From assembly GCF_006494715.1 (NCBI RefSeq), contig NZ_CP041151.1, forward strand, positions 2,790,001-2,854,000: 64,000 nucleotides of DNA. The letters are read 5' to 3'. Shown in pieces: positions 48,476 through 57,173 of this stretch. Position 1 is the stretch's first letter; every line of letters begins with the position of its first letter. Source of the stretch: Shewanella sp. SNU WT4. Lineage in GTDB: Bacteria; Pseudomonadota; Gammaproteobacteria; Enterobacterales; Shewanellaceae. Under the pieces are notes generated by a model, which was not told the origin of the DNA, did no database searches, and saw only the letters and a list, made by a program, of their open reading frames with translations. A program made the position numbers and the translations under genes.

Positions 48476-50269
48476 ATGAGCCTGAAAAAATTTACCCAGT
48501 ACAAGTTGCTAGTCGTACTCTTGTTGTTGCTTTGTATGTTTTTTCCGGTGATCCCAGATAAGGCTTACCACCTTCCCGCGCCTGATATTGCCAAACAAAA
48601 CTTTCATGTCATTGAATTTAACGACCAAGGCCAAGCCCATGATGATAACCAGTGGCAAGGGCTAGCGGCGCGTATCGCCACCCCTAATCCGAGTGCGCCG
48701 CCTGAGTTATTGATATTTGTCCATGGCTGGCATCATAGCGCCGAGCCTAATGATGATAATTTTGTGGCCTTTGAGCAGTTTTATCAGCAAATGGTTGCCG
48801 CCGACCCTAAGCGCAACTTAATCGGTTTATACATAGGCTGGCGCGGCGATTCAGTTGACCCGTTTTGGCTGGATGGTTCCACCGATGCTACTAGCTGGAT
48901 TGAGCCATTGGATTTTCCCACCATATTACAGCGCAAAAGCGTGGCCAAACTCATAGGTAAACAAGGGTTATCACAGTTATTAGATAAGCTTGATGCGTTA
49001 GTGGCCGCCAATACATTGCGCCGCTATAGCGTTATTGGCCACAGTTTAGGCGGCGCTATGGTGCTGCATGCCAGTAAAGACAGAATTAAAACGGCCATTG
49101 ATAATCAGCAAGATAACCCTAATTTATTCTTACTATTAAACCCAGCCGTGGCCGCCAAAGACTATCGGCCATTAGACACCTTATTAAGCGTAGACGGCCA
49201 AAAACCTAGCATGGTGGTACTGCAATCCAAAGGCGATTTTGCCGTGAAAGAAGCCTTTAATTACATTAAAGATGGCGAGCGCGCCTTAGGTAATTCGTGG
49301 GCTATTACACATGATATTGATAAGTGTTCGGGCGGCAATTGCGATAAACCTATCTCAATGCTGGCAGCCCTACTGGCTCATGATCAAATACCAGGCTGCA
49401 TGATGATTTTGCCGCAATCAGGCTGGAAGATTCGCGCGCGCCTGCAAGCGCGGCGCACAGTGCAAACCTGTCCTGATGCCAACAAACAAGCCGTATGGGT
49501 ACTGGCGGTATCTGATGAGATTGTCTCGGGCCACAATGGTATTTTGACTCAAGATCACTCCAATGCCTTAGCTGAAGTCATGAATATGATTGATTTATAT
49601 AAGAATGAATTGCCCGCTGATGCTATCACTACCACTGAACTGCATACCGCAGTGGATGCTGCCATAGAAGCCGTGGCCGAGCCTCTTGAAACCACAGATG
49701 ATGCAGCCACTAACACGCTAACAAACAAGGCTATAGATGCCATCGAGCTAACAACCGAGGCAACAGAACTGGCGCCAACAGTAACGAAAGCGTTAACGCC
49801 AGAAACCACGCCCATTGCCGAGCCGGCGCTTGCGCTTGCGCCCACAAGCGTGGCTCAAACAGATATTGAGATTGAAGCCGTGCAAACGCCAGTCATGCAA
49901 TCCCAAGCTAGCGATATAACCAACATGGCAAAAGAGGTGGCAACCCCTGCCAATACACCCATCAACAAGCAGGAAAATCTGCCACCCAGTGAACAGGCAA
50001 CTCAGAAGGTTGGCGAACAACACAGTGAGCAGCTTGATAAGGCAGAAACTAAGCCTGCTACGCAATCAGACACTCAGCCCACAACCGGAACCAACGCGCA
50101 ATTAGCCACCGAGCTTAAACTGCATTTACAACAAAGGTCACAATTGAAACCTGTGCCAAAAGCTGCTGTAGATATTGAAACAGAAACAGAAACAGATGCA
50201 GTGCCGAAAACTGACAGCGCCGCCGAAGTGGCGCCACCCAAGTCACCCGAGCCTAAACCAAACCATTAG
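48476..50269 (+). CDS. Membrane-anchored alpha/beta hydrolase with low-complexity tail
   Basis: 597 residues. An N-terminal anchor or signal (LLVVLLLLLCMFFPVIP, 11-27) is followed by an alpha/beta-hydrolase core to about residue 390. The core has the oxyanion strand LLIFVHGWHHSAEPNDDNF and the nucleophile elbow IGHSLGG (Ser190). HDIDKCSGGNCDKP and later cysteines suggest a disulfide-bearing periplasmic domain. Residues from about 390 to 597 are Thr/Ala/Glu/Gln/Pro-rich without recognisable fold (TETETDAV, PPKSPEPKPNH). It may act on lipids or cell-wall esters; the substrate is unknown. The reading frame after its stop is discussed separately. Confidence 0.82.
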   Translation: MSLKKFTQYKLLVVLLLLLCMFFPVIPDKAYHLPAPDIAKQNFHVIEFNDQGQAHDDNQWQGLAARIATPNPSAPPELLIFVHGWHHSAEPNDDNFVAFEQFYQQMVAADPKRNLIGLYIGWRGDSVDPFWLDGSTDATSWIEPLDFPTILQRKSVAKLIGKQGLSQLLDKLDALVAANTLRRYSVIGHSLGGAMVLHASKDRIKTAIDNQQDNPNLFLLLNPAVAAKDYRPLDTLLSVDGQKPSMVVLQSKGDFAVKEAFNYIKDGERALGNSWAITHDIDKCSGGNCDKPISMLAALLAHDQIPGCMMILPQSGWKIRARLQARRTVQTCPDANKQAVWVLAVSDEIVSGHNGILTQDHSNALAEVMNMIDLYKNELPADAITTTELHTAVDAAIEAVAEPLETTDDAATNTLTNKAIDAIELTTEATELAPTVTKALTPETTPIAEPALALAPTSVAQTDIEIEAVQTPVMQSQASDITNMAKEVATPANTPINKQENLPPSEQATQKVGEQHSEQLDKAETKPATQSDTQPTTGTNAQLATELKLHLQQRSQLKPVPKAAVDIETETETDAVPKTDSAAEVAPPKSPEPKPNH

Positions 50270-50637
50270 ATAGCGCTATTCGTAAAGGTGTTCAAAGTAA
50301 GCGCTTCAATGTGCAGCCAAAGGTACAGGCAACGCCTGAAGTTCAGTCAAAAAGTGCAAGCGTTTACCAGAGCCAATTAATCCATTCGCAGCCAACCATC
50401 AGTAATTACATACATCTAGTGACATCAGCGCCGGTTGTGAACTTAGGCTTGCTAGCGTGTTTGCATTAAGTAATTGGTGATAACCAAAACAAGCGCCAGC
50501 GCGCCATAAAGCACTATGACGCCCATTTGCACAAAGAAGGCAGTAATGCCACCTTAATCTCCGCCGAAGGCGGCAAAGTAGCAAGACATTGCCCCACCAA
50601 GAACCACAAGTATTGCGCCTCCTACTCGATACACTAG
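50257..50637 (+). pseudogene. Possible decayed coding frame after the hydrolase
   Basis: A 127-codon frame, in a different phase from the hydrolase, is interrupted only by one TAA (50467-50469). The first part reads like the hydrolase's tail (Gln/Ser/Val-rich, PKVQATPEVQSKSASVYQSQ). The second part contains HYDAHLHKEGSNATLISAEG and two cysteines. It has no obvious start codon with a ribosome site. It ends just before the IS element. It may be the remnant of a gene or the frameshifted end of the hydrolase; it could also be chance. Confidence 0.3.
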
Positions 50638-50640
50638 GCC

Positions 50641-50659
50641 CTGTCTCTTCTACACAAAT
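50641..50659 (+). repeat. Left (outside-type) terminal inverted repeat
   Basis: CTGTCTCTTCTACACAAAT; 16 of 19 bases agree with the remembered IS50 outside end. The shared outermost part continues two bases outward (CC here, GG at the other end). Confidence 0.85.
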
Positions 50660-50682
50660 TATTAGCAAAACATGGAACTTTC

Positions 50683-50703
50683 TTGACTGGCGATGATCAG
50701 ATC
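50683..50703 (+). promoter_or_regulatory. Transposase promoter region with paired Dam sites
   Basis: TTGACT at 50683-50688 and two GATC sites, 50695-50698 and 50700-50703 (GATCAGATC). IS50 has a comparable GATCTGATC pair overlapping its transposase promoter, where Dam methylation lowers transcription. The -10 here is not clear. Confidence 0.5.
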
Positions 50704-50732
50704 ATGCAAATTCACTCACTTCATCATTTTTA

Positions 50733-52160
50733 ATGTCAATTTTTAACCCGAACAAATGGGCATATGATCACTTTCATCATGCTGAGCTAGGTGATAAACG
50801 ACGAGCGGCAAGGTTAACCGTCGTCGCTGAACACATGGCGGTTGGCAGCGGTAAATCGGTTGCCAGATCTTGTAATGGTGAAGATGCCAAACTCGAAGGA
50901 GCCTATCGATTGATCCGCAATGATAATGTTAGCCCATCTATGATCAGAGCCGCCGGTTTTGCTCGCACTGCCCAAGCGATTGAAAATATAAATGAAATAC
51001 TTGCTCTCGAAGACACGACAGCCCTGAGTTATAAGCACAGTGTGGCGTCTGAATTAGGGAAATTAGGCAAACCTACCGATAAGTCTCGTGGTTGGTGGGT
51101 TCATTCTGTCTTGCTACTGGATAGCCATACTTCTCGGACCTTGGGCTTGATCCACCAAGATTGGTGGTGTCGACCTGATAATCCCAACGAGGCCGATGAA
51201 AAAGAGAGCGGTAAATGGGCCGATGCATCCTATTTTACGCGGCAACGCTTGCAGGCTCACATGTCGCGAGTGATCTCAGTGTGTGATAGAGAAGCGGATA
51301 TCATGCATTATTTATCGGATAAACAATCACATAGTGAACGGTTTGTGGTGCGGGCAAAACATGCAAGAAACCTAGTAGAATACGAGGCTAAGCTGTTTGA
51401 GCACATGGATAGTCATCCCGTTACCGGCGGATACACCATCGCCATCCCACAAAAAGGCATAAAGGAAGCCAGTGGGAAAAGCAAGAATCGTCCCTCGCGA
51501 ACAGCCAAACTCACCCTCAAAGCCAGTGCGGTTAACATCAAACATAATCATCAGCAGCATGCGATTAATGTGGTGTACGCACAAGAGCTCAATCCTCCCC
51601 AAGGTGAAGATGGACTATCTTGGATGCTACTGACCAGTGAGCCGATTGACACGTTGGCGCAGCAACTTCATGTGATTGATATTTATACCACTAGATGGCG
51701 CATTGAGGACTTTCATAAGGCGTGGAAAACCGGCGCGGGGGTTGAAAGGTTACGCATGACATCGCCAGACAACCTTGAGCGAGCGGCCTCGATACTTTGC
51801 TTTATTGGTGTGCGGCTACTGCAACTTCGGGAAGTGATGAGCCTGCCAATTTATCTGAGAAAAAGAGGGCAAATCGAAGCAGCGCAAAGCATGGAAAATC
51901 AAAGCTGCAGCAATGTCTTAGAGAATGATGAATGGCGAGTACTGATGCAGCTCTACAAGCCAAGGGGACATAAAGGCAAAGAAGCCCCAAATATGAAGTG
52001 GGCTTATCAATCCTTGGCCAAACTAGGAGGCTTTAATGATAGCAAGCGCACGGGAATGGCCAGCTGGTCCACGATTTGGGAGGGATGGGATGATCTTCAG
52101 GCTCAGGTAAAGGGGTATCGCTTAGCCAAAGCCCTATTTGAAGCCGGAGAAACGCTATGA
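50733..52160 (+). CDS. tnp: IS50-like transposase
   Basis: 475 residues, one shorter than the Tn5 transposase and clearly homologous throughout. DDE residues are Asp94 (LALEDTTALSY), Asp185 (SVCDREADI) and the Glu in YTTRWRIEDFHKAWKTGAG (the YREK signature, near 320). The DKSRGWWVHSVLLLD and DEKESGKW blocks match Tn5. At the position of Tn5 Met56, which starts the inhibitor protein, there is Lys53 here. The stop codon lies inside the right terminal repeat, as in IS50. There is no clear ribosome site before the ATG. Confidence 0.95.
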   Translation: MSIFNPNKWAYDHFHHAELGDKRRAARLTVVAEHMAVGSGKSVARSCNGEDAKLEGAYRLIRNDNVSPSMIRAAGFARTAQAIENINEILALEDTTALSYKHSVASELGKLGKPTDKSRGWWVHSVLLLDSHTSRTLGLIHQDWWCRPDNPNEADEKESGKWADASYFTRQRLQAHMSRVISVCDREADIMHYLSDKQSHSERFVVRAKHARNLVEYEAKLFEHMDSHPVTGGYTIAIPQKGIKEASGKSKNRPSRTAKLTLKASAVNIKHNHQQHAINVVYAQELNPPQGEDGLSWMLLTSEPIDTLAQQLHVIDIYTTRWRIEDFHKAWKTGAGVERLRMTSPDNLERAASILCFIGVRLLQLREVMSLPIYLRKRGQIEAAQSMENQSCSNVLENDEWRVLMQLYKPRGHKGKEAPNMKWAYQSLAKLGGFNDSKRTGMASWSTIWEGWDDLQAQVKGYRLAKALFEAGETL

Positions 52161-52178
52161 GATCTGATCAAGAGACAG
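52160..52178 (-). repeat. Right (inside-type) terminal inverted repeat
   Basis: Read inward: CTGTCTCTTGATCAGATCT. It contains two GATC sites, which in IS50 make the inside end sensitive to Dam methylation. It overlaps the transposase stop codon. Confidence 0.88.
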
Positions 52179-52218
52179 GGTAATCAGGTAATCAGGTAAT
52201 CAGGTAATCAGGTAATCA
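52179..52218 (+). repeat. (GGTAATCA)5 tandem repeat touching the IS right end
   Basis: Five perfect copies of an 8-base unit, followed by GA. The first copy begins directly after the terminal CAG of the IS. Confidence 0.95.
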
Positions 52219-52759
52219 GAAATGCTACAGCATGAGTCTATATCTGTAAGCAATATTGACGTAGATGTTTATAACTATTATTGGGTAGTAACCATCGTCT
52301 ATCTGCAAATTAATGACCTATTGCCTAGCATGAACATGCGGTGGTGATATTCCAGTAACGCCTAGTTACTTTAGTGACACTTATTGCCTAACTTTAGGCA
52401 TTGCTCACCCTAACAAGTAAAACCATTTATTTAATTAATCTAACAAATAATTAAAGAGATAAATATAAAAACTAACGCTAGCACTCATGAGGCATAAACA
52501 AACGATAAAGCCAGAATTCAGCTAATAACTGCGCCGCTCTATGTCAGAGGCTGTTCAATATTCAGGTTAACTTAACCGCGCAATGCGGCTTAACAGCTAA
52601 TGCGCCTTCGCACAACAATAACGGAACTGTCACTCACCACTTTGAAGTAGTCGCCCTAAGGCGGATTTGCTAGAATCCCCCTCATCTTTTTGGCAAGCGT
52701 ATCGATTGCCACACTCAGCTCGTACTGGGTATGCAAGTTTTACTATTTAAAGGCAGGCT
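52219..52759. other. Intergenic region, no gene seen
   Basis: About 540 AT-rich bases between the IS and the radical SAM gene. Small hairpins are present (TGCCTAACTTTAGGCA near 52388; CCGCGCAATGCGG near 52577), but nothing I can name. The promoter of the downstream gene is expected in 52600-52750. Confidence 0.4.
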
Positions 52760-54694
52760 ATGACCGTTCTTCTAATGACTCCCCCAATGACTCAGCTCAA
52801 TACGCCTTATCCGGCGACTGCGTATTTGACGGGTTTTTTACGCACTCAAGGTTATGAGGCGGAGCAGCGAGATCCGGCGATTGAGCTATTTCTCGAAATG
52901 ATGACAGCGCCAGCGCTGGAAATTATGCGCCAGCATGTTGAGCAAAATTTTGAGCATTTTGAAGATGATGAGTTGCCAGCGGTAATCGCCCAGTTTCTAC
53001 GCGAGTTTGACCGCTATCAAGTCGCGGTAGAGCCTGCCATTCGCTTTTTACAAGGCAAAGACCCAAGCTTGGCGCTGCGGATTAATTCGCGCCGTTTTTT
53101 ACCCGAAGGCCCAGCATTTGACACTATTGCGCAAATGGAAGCTGTTTCTGGTGATGTGCTGCAAGCAGCCTTTGGTAATCTTGGGGTTCAAGATAAAGCT
53201 AAGTATCTGGCCACCTTATTTATTAATGATTTATCCGCTGTGATTACTCAAGGCGTGGATCCGCACTTTGAGGTCAGCCGTTATGGTGAGCAGCTCGCCG
53301 CCGCGAATCCTAGTTTTGATAATCTCTACGATACCTTGATGGAAGAGCCAAGCTTTAGCGCTGAAATTCTAGAGCAACTGGTTGAAATGTATCTTGAAGA
53401 TACCCAGCCAAGTGTCATCGCCTTAACTGTGCCCTTCCCTGGCAATATGCTAGGCGCACTTAGAATAGCGCAAACCTGCAAGGCCATTAATCCAGAGATC
53501 CCAATTGTCATGGGCGGCGGCTTTATTAATACCGAGCTTAGAGCCCTTAAAGATCCGCGCGTATTTGAATTTGTTGATTTTATTTGTCTAGATGATGGCG
53601 AGCGCCCTTTTCTAACCTTGCTTGAATACTTTGCTGGCGAGCGTGAAATTGATGATTTAGTGCGTACCTACTTCCTCGCGGCTGATGACAATGGCGAAGC
53701 GTATGTGCATTTCAATGAAAATCCAGAGCTTAGTGATATTGCGCAAACTGAAGTTGGCGCCCCGATTTACGATGGCCTGCCCCTAGGCGATTACTTATCC
53801 TTATGCGAAATGCTAAATCCCATGCACCGCATTTGGAGCGATGGCCGCTGGAATAAACTGACCATAGCCCATGGCTGCTACTGGCGTAAATGCAGCTTTT
53901 GCGATGTCAGCCTTGATTATATTGGCCGTTACGATGCCGCAGGCGCCGATATGCTGGTTGATAGAATTGAGCAATTAATTGAAGAAACTGGCGAAACCGG
54001 TTTTCATTTCGTCGATGAGGCGCTGCCACCTAAGCTATTGTTTGCCTTTGCTAAACGCCTAATTGAGCGCAAAGTTGTGATCAGTTGGTGGGGCAATATT
54101 CGCTTTGAACGCACCTTTAGCCCAGCGCGTTGTCAGTTGCTGGCAGATTCTGGCTGCATTGCCGTGAGCGGTGGCCTTGAAGTCGCGTCAGATAGATTAT
54201 TAAAGCTGATGAAAAAGGGCGTGAGTGTCGAGCGTGTAGCGCAGGTCACTAAAGCCTTTAGTGATGCCGGCATCTTAGTGCATGCCTATCTCATGTATGG
54301 TTTTCCAACTCAAACCGAGCAAGAAACCGTTGATGCGCTTGAAATGGTGCGCCAAATGATGCAGCAAGGCTGTTTTCAATCGGCTTACTGGCATAGATTT
54401 GTGGCCACGGTTCACAGCCCTATTGGTAAAAATCCCGAGCAATTTGGCATTACCTTAGCGCCGCGCCCTGAGATTTTATTTGCTGAAAATGACGTGGAAT
54501 TTTACGACCCCACAGGCACAGATCATGACATGCTTGGCGATGGCCTCAGAAAGGCCATTTATAACTACATGCATGGCATTGGCTTTGATCAACCTATGAG
54601 TTTTTGGTTTGATAACAAAGTCACGCGCACGCAAATGAAAAAAGATTTTATCGCCAGGGCGATTACTAATCTAATCGACAGCAATGAGCAGTAA
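52760..54694 (+). CDS. B12-binding-domain radical SAM protein
   Basis: 644 residues. The first third (MTVLLMTPPMTQLNTPYPATAYLTGFLRTQGY) and the segment PSVIALTVPFPGNMLGALRIAQTCKAINPEIPIVMGGGFIN resemble a cobalamin-binding Rossmann domain, although the DxHxxG cobalamin motif is not obvious. The radical SAM core has CYWRKCSFC (CxxxCxxC, near 377-385), then FVDEALPP and GGLEVASDRLLKLMKKGV. The C-terminal part completes the barrel (HAYLMYGFPTQTEQETVDALEMV). Members modify diverse natural products or cofactors; none can be chosen here. It is a single gene downstream of the IS. Confidence 0.85.
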   Translation: MTVLLMTPPMTQLNTPYPATAYLTGFLRTQGYEAEQRDPAIELFLEMMTAPALEIMRQHVEQNFEHFEDDELPAVIAQFLREFDRYQVAVEPAIRFLQGKDPSLALRINSRRFLPEGPAFDTIAQMEAVSGDVLQAAFGNLGVQDKAKYLATLFINDLSAVITQGVDPHFEVSRYGEQLAAANPSFDNLYDTLMEEPSFSAEILEQLVEMYLEDTQPSVIALTVPFPGNMLGALRIAQTCKAINPEIPIVMGGGFINTELRALKDPRVFEFVDFICLDDGERPFLTLLEYFAGEREIDDLVRTYFLAADDNGEAYVHFNENPELSDIAQTEVGAPIYDGLPLGDYLSLCEMLNPMHRIWSDGRWNKLTIAHGCYWRKCSFCDVSLDYIGRYDAAGADMLVDRIEQLIEETGETGFHFVDEALPPKLLFAFAKRLIERKVVISWWGNIRFERTFSPARCQLLADSGCIAVSGGLEVASDRLLKLMKKGVSVERVAQVTKAFSDAGILVHAYLMYGFPTQTEQETVDALEMVRQMMQQGCFQSAYWHRFVATVHSPIGKNPEQFGITLAPRPEILFAENDVEFYDPTGTDHDMLGDGLRKAIYNYMHGIGFDQPMSFWFDNKVTRTQMKKDFIARAITNLIDSNEQ

Positions 54695-55257
54695 TCAATA
54701 GCCATGAGTGATTGTTAATTGCCATGAGTGCTAATAAACAGGGGTGAACAGGTGAGTTAATGCCACATCCATCAGTTGAAACCGCAAATGAATAAAGCCT
54801 TAGGTTGCACCGAGTGACAACCTAATGAGCCCTTTGAGCATTAGAGCGGTTTCAATGGTGGCATGACTGAACTGCAAGCCTCGATTACAACACAGTAATG
54901 TTCTTTGCAATGCCAAGCTTTGATGGCCGACACGTCACACGAACCAGTAACCACCGCGGTTCACTAATGCTTGGCGGTTATGGTGCCAGTGAGTTATTTT
55001 GCGCAGCGATCCCGCACGCTGTCTCTCTCGAATTTATGCTTACGGCAACAGATCACTGTGTTAGCAGATGGTTCCTTCGATTGACGCGACAAGCCATTAA
55101 TATCCTCAAAACGGCTCATTGAGTCGTTTTTCTGACATCGAACGCTGCTGCCACGCTCTGATATTAAAAGTTTTTTTCATTTTAAATGAGTTAATTAAAA
55201 CTATTACCGTTAGCATTTGTCCACTACGCTTAATCCATAGCAACCCATGGATGAGCA
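54695..55257. other. Intergenic region with a small terminator
   Basis: About 560 bases. GCCATGAGTG occurs twice (54701 and 54721). A terminator-like hairpin lies at 55108-55131. The only open frame of note (74 codons from 54898) lacks a ribosome site and any recognisable protein; I do not call it a gene. Confidence 0.4.
55108..55131 (+). terminator. Terminator-like hairpin before the chemoreceptor gene
   Basis: AAAACGGCTC-ATT-GAGTCGTTTTT; a ten-pair stem with one G-T pair and a T run. It could end transcripts from the radical SAM gene. Confidence 0.6.
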
Positions 55258-56994
55258 ATGATGAATACAAAAACAATAATGACTGTGGTATTCGTGGCGA
55301 TCGCCACAGCAGCATTGATAACTGGTGGCCTCAGTATTAATGTAAACCAAAAAATTGATGACTTTGGCAAGGTGGCTAATATCCGCTACCAATCTTATCA
55401 AATTGCCGACGAACTGCGTCAATCCTCAGATGATCTCACGCGCTTAGCGCGCACCTACGCTCTTACCGGCGATGAAAAATACGAAAAAATGTACATGGAC
55501 ATTCTGGCTATCCGTAATGGCGAAATGCCAAGACCGCAGCAATATCATCAAATCTATTGGGATCTTGTACTTAATCATGGCGACAAGCCTAAAGCCGATG
55601 GCAGTCCAGTGGCGATTAAACAAGAAATGAAAAAATTAGGCTTCTCGGACACTGAGTTTGCACTACTTGAACAGGCGCAAGCCAATTCTGATGCCTTAGT
55701 GGCGCTCGAGGTTAAGGCGATGAACGCGGTCAAAGGTATCTTTCAAGATCCCAGCAGCCAAACCTATAGCATTCAAGGTGCACCTGATTTAGTGATGGCC
55801 AAAGACCTATTACACAGCAATCAATACCATGTTGAAAAAGCGAAAATCATGACCCCCATAGATGATTTTTTTACCGCGTTGGATAACCGAACTTCCGAAC
55901 AATTTACTAATAATTTTAGTGGGTTACAAGGGGCGTTATACTTGGCTCAATCGGTGTTAGCTATGATGTTCGTCATTGCCATTATGGGCTACCTATTGAT
56001 CAATCGACGCGTGGTTGCGCCACTAGTCGCCACCAGCAAGCAACTGCATGATATTCAAGAATCTAAAAATTTAAACCAACGGATCACAGTCGCTACCGAA
56101 GGGGAAGTCGGAGAGATTATTACCCAAATCAATATCTTCATTAGTTCACTGGCTAATTCATTATCGACAACAGAGCTGGCAGCCAAATCAATTGCTTTGT
56201 TGGCCAAAGAAACTAAGCAATCCATTGTAGAGTCGCAGCGGAGTTCCTCACTGGTGGCCAAAGAAGTGGACACGAGTCGGATAGCCGTAGGCGACATGAC
56301 GCAAACCATGGATGGCATCAATCACTTCACACTCAATGCCAAGCAACGTGCGACCGAAAATCAACACAAGGTTGTCGAGGGTCAATCCACCTTAAAGCAT
56401 GCCATTGACGCCATGTTGGTATTAGATAAAGAGTTCTCGCAAACCGAACAGGCTATGGAGCACTTGGTCGATGAAAGCAGCCAAGTGACTAAGGTGTTAG
56501 GGGTGATTAAATCCATTGCTCAGCAGACAAATCTGTTGGCGTTAAATGCGGCAATTGAAGCGGCGCGGGCTGGTGAGCAAGGACGCGGTTTTGCGGTCGT
56601 GGCCGATGAAGTGCGCTCGTTAGCACAAAGAACCCAAGACTCAACGTTAGAGATTGATGGCATTGTCGACAGTTTACTTAATCGCACGAATCAAGTGTCT
56701 TGCTCTGTTTCCCAAGCCGCGGGCATGATGCAAAATGCTGGTGCTGAAATGAAACGTATTTCAGCGGTATTTGATGACATTAATGACTCCACCAATGCTA
56801 TTCATAACTTAAACAGTGAAATTGCGGTATCCATTGAGGCGCAAACCCAAGTATCTAAAGAGATCAGTGCGAGCATGAAGGTGGTGGGAAATCATTCTCA
56901 ACAAGTGTCAGCCATCATCGACAAGATTGATGCGGCCTTCAATGAATTGGAAAGCCAAGCCAATAGCTTAAGTCGAAACGCCAGTCAATATTAG
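55258..56994 (+). CDS. Methyl-accepting chemotaxis protein
   Basis: 578 residues. An N-terminal membrane helix (about 8-27) precedes a periplasmic sensor of about 190 residues (helical, ADELRQSSDDLTRLARTYALTGDEKYEKMY), then a second helix (LAQSVLAMMFVIAIMGYLLI, about 222-241). A HAMP linker (RRVVAPLVATSKQLHDI) follows, and then the signalling domain with the conserved hairpin VIKSIAQQTNLLALNAAIEAARAGEQGRGFAVVADEVRSLAQRT. It binds CheA/CheW. Two adjacent ATG codons (55258 and 55261) are both possible starts. The ligand is unknown. Confidence 0.93.
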   Translation: MMNTKTIMTVVFVAIATAALITGGLSINVNQKIDDFGKVANIRYQSYQIADELRQSSDDLTRLARTYALTGDEKYEKMYMDILAIRNGEMPRPQQYHQIYWDLVLNHGDKPKADGSPVAIKQEMKKLGFSDTEFALLEQAQANSDALVALEVKAMNAVKGIFQDPSSQTYSIQGAPDLVMAKDLLHSNQYHVEKAKIMTPIDDFFTALDNRTSEQFTNNFSGLQGALYLAQSVLAMMFVIAIMGYLLINRRVVAPLVATSKQLHDIQESKNLNQRITVATEGEVGEIITQINIFISSLANSLSTTELAAKSIALLAKETKQSIVESQRSSSLVAKEVDTSRIAVGDMTQTMDGINHFTLNAKQRATENQHKVVEGQSTLKHAIDAMLVLDKEFSQTEQAMEHLVDESSQVTKVLGVIKSIAQQTNLLALNAAIEAARAGEQGRGFAVVADEVRSLAQRTQDSTLEIDGIVDSLLNRTNQVSCSVSQAAGMMQNAGAEMKRISAVFDDINDSTNAIHNLNSEIAVSIEAQTQVSKEISASMKVVGNHSQQVSAIIDKIDAAFNELESQANSLSRNASQY

Positions 56995-57173
56995 CGCTAG
57001 CGAGATGGTTTAGCTGACATCTCCCTACTGGCGGTGAGATAAGTGATGAATGCTTAATGGCAGCAAGCGATTCAAGAGCGCATATTGTTATTGTTTTATC
57101 GTGAATGGCTGGGTTGTCACTTTGTTGTCAAAAAGACGGGCGTTAATGATAGGGGCTTACCCAAGTTGCTTTA

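Larger units (their letters stand above)
50641..52178 (+). mobile_element. IS50/Tn5-like insertion sequence (IS4 family)
   Basis: 1538 bases bounded by terminal inverted repeats that share CTGTCTCTT. The left end (50641-50659) resembles the IS50 outside end; the right end (52160-52178) is identical to the 19-base IS50 inside end as I remember it. It carries one transposase gene. The nine bases on either side (CACTAGGCC left, GGTAATCAG right) do not match, so the usual 9-bp target duplication is absent. Length is close to IS50's 1.53 kb. Confidence 0.92.

Noticed and set aside
49555..50065. Ser/Ala/Val-rich minus-strand open frames under the hydrolase tail
   Set aside because: Product of the low-complexity sense sequence, with no ribosome site or family match.
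50399..50668. Minus-strand open frame crossing the IS left end
   Set aside because: It spans the insertion junction and has no coding character.
50632..52187. 9-bp target site duplication of the IS
   Set aside because: Flanking nine-mers differ on the two sides, and shifting the boundary by two bases does not help.
52179..52218. CRISPR-like array
   Set aside because: Direct 8-base tandem units without spacers; a simple tandem repeat.
54898..55122. 74-codon open frame before the chemoreceptor gene
   Set aside because: No ribosome site, no recognisable protein pattern, and its end lies inside a terminator hairpin. Most likely chance.
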